A stretch of 64,000 bases of DNA, taken from assembly GCF_009728735.1 (NCBI RefSeq), contig NZ_CP024636.1:1892894-1956893 (forward strand), given 5' to 3'. Below, piece after piece: positions 37,482 to 45,681 of this stretch; positions within the stretch are counted from its first letter, which is position 1, and each line of letters starts with the position of its first letter. The position numbers and the translations under genes were made by a program. The DNA is from Pantoea phytobeneficialis (lineage in GTDB: Bacteria; Pseudomonadota; Gammaproteobacteria; Enterobacterales; Enterobacteriaceae). Under the pieces are notes generated by a model. It was not told the DNA's origin. It did not search any database and saw only the letters and a list, made by a program, of their open reading frames with translations.

Positions 37482-40004
37482 ATGATGAAGACAAACAGAA
37501 AAAGAGTGGTCATCACCGGGATGGGCATATTGTCATCCCTGGCCGATAATATTGCTGATTTCAGGCAGGCATTGCTGAATAAGCAATGTGGCGTTACTGA
37601 CAGTCTGCGTTTTGCGCAATGGTTTGAAAACGCCCGCGCGGCGGAAATTCTTCATGCCATCGATTATTCCGCGATCCCGGGCGATATCCTGGAAACACAG
37701 GATAACGCTTCATTGTGGGCGTGGAAGGTCAGCAAAGATGCATTAACGCAAGCCGGGCTGGTTAATGATCAAACCCACCTGGACAACACCGGATTAGTGA
37801 TTGGTGTCTCCTCCGCCGGAACCGAGGCGTTTTTACCGCTGTTTGAACAGCGCATGCATGATTTCTCGCTGAAGAAAGCCATTTACTCCGGTGGTTTCTC
37901 TTCATGCTGCGCCAGCGTGGCAACGCTGCTTGGCCTGAAAGGGGGCACGGAACTGGTTGCCACCGCTTGCACGGCTAGCCCTAATGCCATTGGTATCGCC
38001 TTTGATCTTATTCAAAATGGCAAAAATAAAACCATGTTGGCAGTGGGTACTGAGCCGATTTATCTGCCAACGTTTGCCGGATTTTATGCTCTGAACGTCA
38101 TGCATCCTGAGTCGTGTTCGCCTTTTTCAGGCCGTTCGGGTATGTCGATCGGAGAGGGCGCGGGAGCCATTGTCCTTGAGGAGTATGAGCACGCGCTGGC
38201 CCGAGGGGCCACTATCTACGGTGAAATTCTCTCTTATGCCACCTCTTGCGACGCTTACCACGAAACCGGCCCGGACCCGCGCGCCAGCGGAGCAGTTCAG
38301 GTGATGAACAAAGCGTTGCAGAACGCCGGTATCACCGCCGATGAGATCGATTATGTGAACCTGCACGGTACCGGGACCGAAGCCAACGATCGCATCGAAA
38401 CGCTGGCGATGAAGAAGGTGTTTCCGCGCATTGAGCAACTACCGGTCAGTTCGACCAAATCTTTCCTTGGCCATAATATCGGGGCTGCCGGAATTGTTGA
38501 ATTGATCGCATGTCTGGTGACGTTGCCACAAGGAAATCTGTTACCGACCCTGAATTTCACTGCACCGCGAGCCAACTGTGATCTGGATTATGTGCCGAAC
38601 GAATTCAGAGAAAAAGACGTGACGATTTTCATGAAAAACAATTATGCCTTCGGTGGTAATAACTGCTGCATGATTGTCAGTACTCGGGCGGGGACGACGC
38701 CGGTGACCTCATATCAGGCGAAACGCGTTGCTATTACAGGCATCGGTGCAGTTTCAGCCATCGGCCATAGCATCAACGAAATTCTTGAGCATTGCTGGAC
38801 GCAGGAAAAAGCCGTCAAGTTAAGCCCGGTGGCTTTTTATGACGATACGCTGGCCGAAGCCAGAGAGTTATTGGATGTTCTTCACGAAACCGGCCAGTTT
38901 ACCGCACCGCATAACGAACCCAATTTTAAAACCTTTCAGGTACAAAACCTGGAACCGCGTAAGCATCTTCGCCGCTTCGATGCCCGCAAAGCGACGCGCG
39001 CCGGTACTTTCGCGCTCATCGCTCTGACTGAGGCGTTGAATCAGGCACAACGCAAGATCAAACGCGACGGTGAGGCGTTGGGATTGGTGATGGGAATGTC
39101 GCGTGGTCCACAGGAGACAACCTACAAGTATTTGCAGAGCCTGAAGCCGGACCCTCGTAAAGTGCGCACGTCTGAGTTCCCTGGATCGTTGATGAATGCG
39201 ATCACCACCTTCTGTGGCATCTCCGAAGGTATCAAGGGCTATACCACCACGTTGGCCAATGGACAAAACGCCGCGCTGGGTGCCCTGGCGTATGGCTACG
39301 AGATGGTCCGTCAGCAGTTGCAGGCACAGGTGCTGGTCGGTGGGGCTGACGAATATTTCCCTTCTATGTCGCTCTATATGGATGCGGTGACTGAGAAAAT
39401 TCAGATGAAGTCAGAAGCCTGTGAATACCAGATCTACGGCGATAATCCGCAAGGTTTTGTCCCCGGAGAAGGGGCATGCATGCTGCTATTAGAAGATCTC
39501 GATGCGGCTTTGGCACGTCATGTCGGCGTTCAGGCAGAAATCATTGGCTACGGGAAATCTAACGGCAACAGCTATTTTGACCCGCAGCAGATAGATGAAA
39601 AGGCCGATGCAATGACTCTGGCTATTCAACAGGCATTTTCTGATGCCGGGGTGTCAGCGGGAGAGATTGACCTGGTTTGCGGTACCTCAAATGGCGCAGC
39701 GGAGAGCGTTAAGGTGGAACTCAACGCGATTGAACGCATTTTCCGCCATGATAAACCGCAGGTGCCAGTGGTTAACTACAATGCTTTCTTTGGTTTTGTT
39801 GAGTCTTGTGCAGCATTATTGAATCTGGCGGTGATTGTCGACTGTATTAAAAAGCAAGCGGTCCCGGCAATTCCCTATACAGAAACGTTCTGTGATGAGC
39901 GTATTAACTTTGTTCGTACCCCGTTGCAGCAAAAGATTGGTTTGGTGCTGCTGGTAGGTGCTAATGAAGGTGGCAACTTCACAGCGTTTATCATTAAGGG
40001 ATAA
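37482..40004 (+). CDS. Ketosynthase fused to a dead ketosynthase (KS-CLF in one chain)
   Basis: An 840-residue protein made of two KAS-II-like halves. The first (about 1-405) has a full catalytic triad: Cys163 in TACTAS, His295 in NLHGTGTE and His331 in KSFLGHNIG. The second (about 412-840) keeps the fold (RVAITGIGAVSAIG, FVPGEGACMLLLED) but has Leu591 (TTLANG) in place of Cys, Cys733 (VCGTSNG) in place of the first His, and Phe772 in place of the second. That is the pattern of a chain-length factor, which in type II polyketide systems is a separate protein dimerising with KS. A covalent KS-CLF would build the chain by decarboxylative condensation. It follows the GcvT-like gene by 7 bases. 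Confidence 0.9.
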   Translation: MMKTNRKRVVITGMGILSSLADNIADFRQALLNKQCGVTDSLRFAQWFENARAAEILHAIDYSAIPGDILETQDNASLWAWKVSKDALTQAGLVNDQTHLDNTGLVIGVSSAGTEAFLPLFEQRMHDFSLKKAIYSGGFSSCCASVATLLGLKGGTELVATACTASPNAIGIAFDLIQNGKNKTMLAVGTEPIYLPTFAGFYALNVMHPESCSPFSGRSGMSIGEGAGAIVLEEYEHALARGATIYGEILSYATSCDAYHETGPDPRASGAVQVMNKALQNAGITADEIDYVNLHGTGTEANDRIETLAMKKVFPRIEQLPVSSTKSFLGHNIGAAGIVELIACLVTLPQGNLLPTLNFTAPRANCDLDYVPNEFREKDVTIFMKNNYAFGGNNCCMIVSTRAGTTPVTSYQAKRVAITGIGAVSAIGHSINEILEHCWTQEKAVKLSPVAFYDDTLAEARELLDVLHETGQFTAPHNEPNFKTFQVQNLEPRKHLRRFDARKATRAGTFALIALTEALNQAQRKIKRDGEALGLVMGMSRGPQETTYKYLQSLKPDPRKVRTSEFPGSLMNAITTFCGISEGIKGYTTTLANGQNAALGALAYGYEMVRQQLQAQVLVGGADEYFPSMSLYMDAVTEKIQMKSEACEYQIYGDNPQGFVPGEGACMLLLEDLDAALARHVGVQAEIIGYGKSNGNSYFDPQQIDEKADAMTLAIQQAFSDAGVSAGEIDLVCGTSNGAAESVKVELNAIERIFRHDKPQVPVVNYNAFFGFVESCAALLNLAVIVDCIKKQAVPAIPYTETFCDERINFVRTPLQQKIGLVLLVGANEGGNFTAFIIKG

Positions 40005-40008
40005 TATT

Positions 40009-41226
40009 TTGGATAATTCCACCATTATCTCTGGCTATAGTGCAAGGCTGGCATTTGCGGAGAACAGCAAAGAATTAATTGAGAAGCTCAGGCAGGGAAA
40101 ATGTGCGGCTAAGACAAATTGGTTCGCGACTCAGCAGGCTGCTATGAGATGTGGAATAAAAGAAAATAAGTCAGTTGCCCGGCTGGCATCGAATCCTCTC
40201 AGTCTGACTGAGCAGTTATGTCAATTAATTGAGCAAGCACTGGAACACGCCATGCTCGATACGCATTGTCTGTCAGGGGATAACGTCAGAGTCTATCTGA
40301 CTGGACTGGGACCGCGGGTTGATGTGATCGATTATAAAACCTTTTATGATCACAACGATATTGAAGACGTGACGCTCAATAAATCCATCACACATTTACA
40401 TGTGGCTGAGATTTGTCAGGACAAACTGGCGCATGAGATCGCAAAGAAATATCGTCTTAAATTCAGCCCGCCCAATTTGCAGTGTACCAGCAACTCGTCA
40501 CTGGCGGCGGTGCACCTGGCGATTCAGGCGATTGCGAGTGGCGATATTGACCTGGTAGTGGTAGTGAATAGTTCGCAGATTACGACTCAGGACATCGCTT
40601 TTCTTGCCGGTCAGTCGATGCTGGAAAGTGAGGAAGCGCAACCTTTTGGGGAAGCCAGCAAAAGTGTGTTATTTGCGGAAGGGCAAAGCGGCATCGTTCT
40701 GGAAAGCGTCAGGCACCGGCATGCGCGTGGGCTGACCGGAGGTGTTCGCTTGACGTCTGATTACGCGCAAATCACTTCAGGCAGAGGGAATGACGCCGGG
40801 CAACTCAGCGTTAACCTGATGAAAGTCATGAATAAGGTGATGGAACAGGCCGGAATTCGTTACGAACAGTTATGCGCGATTCTGCCGCACGGCAATGGTT
40901 CGGAGGGGACGGATAAAGCCGAAGCGCAGGCCCTCGCTACTTTATTGGCGGAACATGCGCTTCCTGTCCTCGCCTATAAAGGACAGATAGGTTATAACCC
41001 AACCGGTTCGGGCATTATCGATTTAATTATCGGTCACTATAGCTTATGCAGCGGCGAGTTGATTTCACCAACTGGTAAGTCAGTCATACGCGAAAATATG
41101 GTGCAACATGTTTGGCTGAATAAAGGTACGGTAAAACATAATAAACATCATCTGCTGAAAACGGGACTGGGTGTCGATGGTTCAATTATCGCGCTGGTGA
41201 TGTCAATGTGTGATATGGACGCGTAA
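40009..41226 (+). CDS. Second ketosynthase-like protein with altered active site
   Basis: A 405-residue thiolase-fold protein. Cys159 (LQCTSNSS) and His294 (LPHGNGSEG) align with the ketosynthase nucleophile and first His, but the second His is Tyr329 (KGQIGYNPTGSG, with Lys324 kept). It may therefore not decarboxylate malonyl units normally, and could prime, transfer or release the chain. Start: TTG at 40009 with an AAGGG ribosome site eight bases upstream, four bases after the previous stop; an ATG at 39958 inside the previous gene is an alternative with no ribosome site seen. Confidence 0.82.
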   Translation: MDNSTIISGYSARLAFAENSKELIEKLRQGKCAAKTNWFATQQAAMRCGIKENKSVARLASNPLSLTEQLCQLIEQALEHAMLDTHCLSGDNVRVYLTGLGPRVDVIDYKTFYDHNDIEDVTLNKSITHLHVAEICQDKLAHEIAKKYRLKFSPPNLQCTSNSSLAAVHLAIQAIASGDIDLVVVVNSSQITTQDIAFLAGQSMLESEEAQPFGEASKSVLFAEGQSGIVLESVRHRHARGLTGGVRLTSDYAQITSGRGNDAGQLSVNLMKVMNKVMEQAGIRYEQLCAILPHGNGSEGTDKAEAQALATLLAEHALPVLAYKGQIGYNPTGSGIIDLIIGHYSLCSGELISPTGKSVIRENMVQHVWLNKGTVKHNKHHLLKTGLGVDGSIIALVMSMCDMDA

Positions 41227-41244
41227 TAAGAGACGGGATGTCGT

Positions 41245-42225
41245 ATGTATTTATCTTCTTTCTCTATGCTGGAACCACAGGACGGTATATATATTTACTA
41301 TCCTTGCTGGTTAAACGTATGGGAATCTCATCTGTATAAACAGGCGCTGAAATCAACCGGTTCACACGCATGGGGGTTCAGACGCTTTGGTACGCATAAA
41401 GATGCCTATATTAGAGAAATGATCAGAACGCCGCCTTACAAAGCTTATATCGATGCTATGGAGCAGGTTTCTGAAGCAGCATTGCAGAAATTAACGGCAC
41501 GGGAGCGCATGTTATTACTCAAGTCACGCACGGCGTTTATATATGTCGATAGCTGGGGAGAATCGGCCCCCTTTGAGGATATTTCCAGTGCATTACATAC
41601 AGCAACGATCGATACATTACCAAAGAACTTAGTGAAAAAGTTTTCGGTGACGGACTTCACTTGCAAAATCAGAGGGGAAAAACAGTCTCTGGTACAAGCA
41701 ATGCAGGTTGCAGAGGATTATCTTAACTGGCAGGTGTTTGATTATGTGGTGATCTGCGCGGCTTATCGGGCAGTACCGGTGCTGGTGTTTTCTGAAGAAG
41801 ATATTCGCTGCCCAGAAAAGGGAAAAAACAGACGGGAAAGCGGTGTAATGAATTTGTCGGTTGAGCGCGTGGGATGCTTTATTTTTAGTCGTCGGGAAGC
41901 AGAATTGAGCGTTAATTGTGGTGGGTACTCAATTCCTGATGACAACAGAAAACTGATCAGGCAATTGGTTGAAAATCATCAGGATATTAACCTGTTTTCT
42001 TTTTCTGGGTTAAGGAAAGGGGCGGCGGAGCAGGAATTATTAAAAAATGGCAACAGCTCGGTTTTTGATGTCATTAATCTTATCGATACCTATGGCGGCA
42101 GCGGCTGCCTGTCGCCCGCATTAAGCTGGATATATCTTGAGCAGCAGGCAAGGGAGCACGGAAAAATGCGCACCCTGGTTCCCGATAATTTCGGTGGTTA
42201 TAACTGGTTTGACACCCGTTACTAA
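41245..42225 (+). CDS. Protein of unknown family in the island operon
   Basis: A 326-residue soluble protein, no signal peptide or membrane segment. I do not recognise the family. The stretch around residues 150-180 (SLVQAMQVAEDYLNWQVFDY, then VVICAAYRAVP) and the C-terminal DTYGGSGCLSPALSWIYLEQ resemble in layout the nucleophile helix and C-terminal part of ketosynthases, so it could be a very diverged thiolase-fold partner; this is weak. No Cys is present in the nucleophile position. It sits between the second ketosynthase (18 bases) and the ABC ATPase (22 bases). Confidence 0.7.
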   Translation: MYLSSFSMLEPQDGIYIYYPCWLNVWESHLYKQALKSTGSHAWGFRRFGTHKDAYIREMIRTPPYKAYIDAMEQVSEAALQKLTARERMLLLKSRTAFIYVDSWGESAPFEDISSALHTATIDTLPKNLVKKFSVTDFTCKIRGEKQSLVQAMQVAEDYLNWQVFDYVVICAAYRAVPVLVFSEEDIRCPEKGKNRRESGVMNLSVERVGCFIFSRREAELSVNCGGYSIPDDNRKLIRQLVENHQDINLFSFSGLRKGAAEQELLKNGNSSVFDVINLIDTYGGSGCLSPALSWIYLEQQAREHGKMRTLVPDNFGGYNWFDTRY

Positions 42226-42247
42226 TCGACAGCATCAGGGAATGATG

Positions 42248-42955
42248 ATGAAAAATAACATAAGAGCCTTGCCGGCAATACAATTGATTGATGTGTGTAA
42301 AAGCTACGGATTTGCTGAAAACAAAGTTGATGCACTAAAAAATGTTAATCTTGAAATCAAAAAAGGGGAGTTCCTGGCGCTTTGTGGGCCTTCCGGTAGC
42401 GGCAAGAGCTCGCTATTAAATGTTCTGTCGGGGATTGACCAGCCTGATGCCGGAATAACGCTATTTCTCAATAAATCGCTCAATGAACTGCATGAAAACC
42501 AACTCTCTGCGGTCAGAAGCAGGCATTTAGGATTCATCTTTCAATTTTTTAATCTGATTCCGGTGTTAAGTGCATTTGATAATGTCTATTACCCATTAAT
42601 TCTTAATGGCCATTTCCCCAGGAAAACCGCGCAAGAACTGGCATGGCATTATCTCGATAGCGTAGGCATCCGCGCGTTAGGCGATCGTAAACCGGGGCAA
42701 CTTTCTGGCGGTCAGCAGCAACGCGTGGCCATTGCCAGAGCATTAGCAAACCAGCCGGATGTGGTGGTAGCCGATGAACCAACCGGAAATCTTGATATGG
42801 CAACCGGCGATGCAATTCTTGATCTGTTATTAAGGATTAACCAGGACACGGGCACCACATTTATTATCTCAACGCATTCAACGCAACTTAAAGACCGGGC
42901 CAGACGCGTTATAGAAATCGAGGATGGGGAGTTAGTCAGTGATTCTATTCGCTAA
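42248..42955 (+). CDS. ABC transporter ATPase (LolD/MacB-like)
   Basis: A 235-residue ATPase with Walker A GPSGSGKS (47-54), Q-loop FIFQFFNLIP, signature LSGGQQQR (152-159) and Walker B VVVADEPTGNLD, the family pattern of LolD, FtsE and MacB. It should power the FtsX-type permease at 43593. The frame is open far upstream, inside the preceding gene; among three consecutive ATGs (42242, 42245, 42248) the last has the best distance from the CAGGG ribosome site. Confidence 0.92.
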   Translation: MKNNIRALPAIQLIDVCKSYGFAENKVDALKNVNLEIKKGEFLALCGPSGSGKSSLLNVLSGIDQPDAGITLFLNKSLNELHENQLSAVRSRHLGFIFQFFNLIPVLSAFDNVYYPLILNGHFPRKTAQELAWHYLDSVGIRALGDRKPGQLSGGQQQRVAIARALANQPDVVVADEPTGNLDMATGDAILDLLLRINQDTGTTFIISTHSTQLKDRARRVIEIEDGELVSDSIR

Positions 42956-43592
42956 AGTTATGTCGCTAATTTTTGCCGGCTTATTAGTGGCTCAACCGGG
43001 AGGGGCAATAGCTGCGCCTGTGCGCACGGTGGAGAAGGTGATACAACAGGGCCTTCCCGACCAGCCTGATGCATTATTAAAAGTCAGCCGTGCTTTGTTC
43101 GATGACTATCAGCAGCATCACGAAGCGGTCGCACTGATTTTTCACTCTTATGCCCTGCTGCGGTTGGCAAATCATTTTGAAGCAGTCAACGATTATGTTA
43201 ATGCTTCTGAATACGCCAAATTGGGTTTTTTTTATCTCGACGAAGCGGTAGACACACATGAAACAAACTTTCGTCTGCGGTATTTAAGAGCGCGAGTTGA
43301 TGCGTATCTGCCAGCGAAACTTGGGCGCTGTGTAGTCACATTACAGGATACAGAGATACTACTGCGGCAAGCGAAAGCCTTCGATGCCGCAATTCAGGCG
43401 CAAATTAATGTTATGCGTTATCGGGCATTATCCAGTTGCCGCGATCATACACGCGCCAATGCGCTGTTGACCGCTATGCAGAATGGCACCCTGAGTGAGC
43501 GAAAGTTATTGGCACTGGGCACTGACAGCACACCGGAGTGGGATGCTCATGAACTGGCTCAGATTTTAATGCCTTTGGTGAAAGGTGAATAA
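42939..43592 (+). CDS. Predicted periplasmic helical protein
   Basis: A 217-residue protein with a signal peptide (residues 1-25, ending AIA) and an all-helical, TPR-like mature part; family not recognised. The start is GTG at 42939, overlapping the ATPase gene by 17 bases, with GGGGAG seven bases upstream. The ATG at 42960 has no ribosome site. The permease ATG follows its stop with no gap. Placement between ATPase and permease suggests a periplasmic accessory of the exporter. Confidence 0.75.
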   Translation: MILFAKVMSLIFAGLLVAQPGGAIAAPVRTVEKVIQQGLPDQPDALLKVSRALFDDYQQHHEAVALIFHSYALLRLANHFEAVNDYVNASEYAKLGFFYLDEAVDTHETNFRLRYLRARVDAYLPAKLGRCVVTLQDTEILLRQAKAFDAAIQAQINVMRYRALSSCRDHTRANALLTAMQNGTLSERKLLALGTDSTPEWDAHELAQILMPLVKGE

Positions 43593-44912
43593 ATGAATTT
43601 GGCTATAATCTTGACCAGTACGGTTATTTTAATGGTGTTCAGTTTTGTCATATATAGTCTTATTTTCACCCTGCAAGATGCAAAATTCGCGTTCTTAAAT
43701 CTTTTAAGACATAAAAGGCGGTCATTCTCGACGCTGTTTGCTATCACGTTGGGTGGCGTAGCAATATTTCTTTATGGTGGTTTTATTGATTACGCCTTCT
43801 GGATTTTACAACAGCAAACGGTGCGTACAAATATTGGTCATGTTCAGCTCTACGATCGAACATATTTTTCCTCTTCGAACAAAAGCAAAAGTATCATTGA
43901 AAATTATCAAGGGTTGAAGGCTGGAATTATGCAGAATGATGAGTTGTCAAAGTATATTGCGACTATTGCCGGTCAACTGGAGTTTTCCGGTGTCGTCTCG
44001 CAATATGAACACCAGGCATCCAGTTACTTTTCTGCATTTGGCCTGGAACCTCTCCCTGCCGTAAAACTGGGTTCTTTTGATACATTGATCTCCGGCAGCG
44101 ATCTTTCACGCATTAAAAATGACGAGATTACGCTGGGCAGTGGTCTGGCAACCTCTCTTAATGCGGGTTACGCAGATTGGGTGGATATGTTGACGGTGAA
44201 TAGCCACGGTGGGCAAGGGGCATTATCACTTAAGGTACGTGGCGTATTCTCCTCGGGCATTAAAGATTATGATGATGTCGCATTAAAAATACCGCTAACC
44301 ACAGCACAACGATTAATGGATACGGATGGCGTTAGCAAAATTGTTATTCTCCTGAAAGATGAACGTCACCTTGTCGAGTTCAGTCGTCAGCTGGAAAAAT
44401 ACATTAATGATCATCATTTACCGTTGATTGTTAAAGACTGGAAATCGCTGTCGTTATTTTATCAGCAGGTAGAAGGGTTATTGTCGGCTATTTATTTCTT
44501 TATCAAGGTCATTGTTGGCCTGATCGTTATATTTATGATCAGCAATACGATGACTATGAACATTCTCGAAAGAACACGGGAAATTACCACCTTAAGGGCG
44601 ATGGGACTCAGGCCATTTCATATCACCCGTTTGTTCTTACTGGAAGGAACCTTTATGGGTGGAATCGGGGCAATATTTAGTCTGCTTATCGGGTTTACGT
44701 TGGCGGGCATGATTAATCTACAAGGGATTGCCATGCCTCCGTCACCGGGTCAGACGCAAGGCTACAACGCCTTTATTAAAACCGACAATGTCGAGTTGAT
44801 CTGGATTACGTTGGTGCTGCCAATATTGACGGCATCACTGGCAACGTTATTACCGGCGTTGAGAGCATCACGACTCAATATTGCTGATGCATTTAAATCA
44901 GCTCAAGGATGA
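43593..44912 (+). CDS. FtsX-type ABC permease (LolC/E-MacB-like)
   Basis: A 439-residue inner-membrane protein. An unusual extra N-terminal membrane segment (about 4-27) precedes the standard layout: TM near 48-68, a periplasmic domain of about 220 residues, then three TMs (about 300-325, 345-370, 405-430). The C-terminal FtsX motifs (NTMTMNILERTREITTLRAM, then LLPALRASRLNIADAF) are clear. Transporters of this class move lipoproteins or amphiphiles out of the inner membrane rather than across the membrane pore. Confidence 0.9.
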   Translation: MNLAIILTSTVILMVFSFVIYSLIFTLQDAKFAFLNLLRHKRRSFSTLFAITLGGVAIFLYGGFIDYAFWILQQQTVRTNIGHVQLYDRTYFSSSNKSKSIIENYQGLKAGIMQNDELSKYIATIAGQLEFSGVVSQYEHQASSYFSAFGLEPLPAVKLGSFDTLISGSDLSRIKNDEITLGSGLATSLNAGYADWVDMLTVNSHGGQGALSLKVRGVFSSGIKDYDDVALKIPLTTAQRLMDTDGVSKIVILLKDERHLVEFSRQLEKYINDHHLPLIVKDWKSLSLFYQQVEGLLSAIYFFIKVIVGLIVIFMISNTMTMNILERTREITTLRAMGLRPFHITRLFLLEGTFMGGIGAIFSLLIGFTLAGMINLQGIAMPPSPGQTQGYNAFIKTDNVELIWITLVLPILTASLATLLPALRASRLNIADAFKSAQG

Positions 44913-44916
44913 TTGT

Positions 44917-45681
44917 ATGAAAGGTTGTACCGCTTTATCGCTGCTGTTTTTTATATCGACTGCCACATGGGGAGAGTCTGCACAGGATATTATCCGGCTG
45001 TCGGATGCTATCCGTTCACCGGATAACCCCTTTCGTTACACGGTGACGGTACTGGAATACCCTTCAGGGAGCTCAGAACCCAGAAATAAGCAGATTCTGG
45101 ATATATCCATGCGCTTTCTGAAACCTGAGGGTAATCGTCAGGCTGAAGCGCGGTCGCTGGTGCGTTTTATCTTTCCAGCGCGCGATAAAGGCAAAGTGAT
45201 GCTGTCGGACTGGTATGATCTATGGTTCTACACGCCGGAATTGCGTCGTCCTGTTCCGATCTCCCGACAGCAAAGGTTGTTAGGGCAGATCGCAAATGGC
45301 GATGTCATTGTCACTAACTTTGAAGATGCTTATAACGCAAGGCTGCTGGATGAACAGCCTTGCGGTGTTCATATTTGCTACCAATTGGATCTGCAACGTA
45401 AGTCATCACAAGTGACCTGGCCGAAAGTGAAATACCTGGTCGAAAAGGGGAGCTATCGTCCGTATAAAGCCTCTTATTACTCGCTTGATGACAAACTGAT
45501 GAAAGAGGTGGAGTACCGCGACTATAAACCGTTGCTGGGCAAGGTACGGCCGGCACAAATTGTCGTTACTGATACCCGTCATGGCAACGGTTATTCGGTT
45601 ATGGAATACAGCGATCTCAGGTACGAATCGTTGCCAGCGTCAGAGTTCACCCGTGAGTCTATTCAGCGAGGGGATCTTTGA
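44917..45681 (+). CDS. LolA-like periplasmic carrier (outer-membrane lipoprotein-sorting family)
   Basis: A 254-residue protein with a signal peptide (about 1-20). The mature part has the LolA/LolB-like half-barrel pattern of alternating hydrophobic strands (MRFLKPEGNRQ, LVRFIFPARDKGK, DWYDLWFYTPELRRPVPIS, LGQIANGDVIVTNF), typical of the 'outer membrane lipoprotein-sorting' group found next to FtsX or MMPL transporters. It would shuttle a lipidic product across the periplasm. The frame is open 12 codons up, but 44917 follows AAGGA. Its stop overlaps the next start by one base. Confidence 0.82.
   Translation: MKGCTALSLLFFISTATWGESAQDIIRLSDAIRSPDNPFRYTVTVLEYPSGSSEPRNKQILDISMRFLKPEGNRQAEARSLVRFIFPARDKGKVMLSDWYDLWFYTPELRRPVPISRQQRLLGQIANGDVIVTNFEDAYNARLLDEQPCGVHICYQLDLQRKSSQVTWPKVKYLVEKGSYRPYKASYYSLDDKLMKEVEYRDYKPLLGKVRPAQIVVTDTRHGNGYSVMEYSDLRYESLPASEFTRESIQRGDL

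Noticed and set aside
42137..42247. N-terminal extension of the ABC ATPase
   Set aside because: It overlaps the preceding gene in another frame and adds 37 residues with no homology; the ATG at 42248 has proper ribosome-site spacing.
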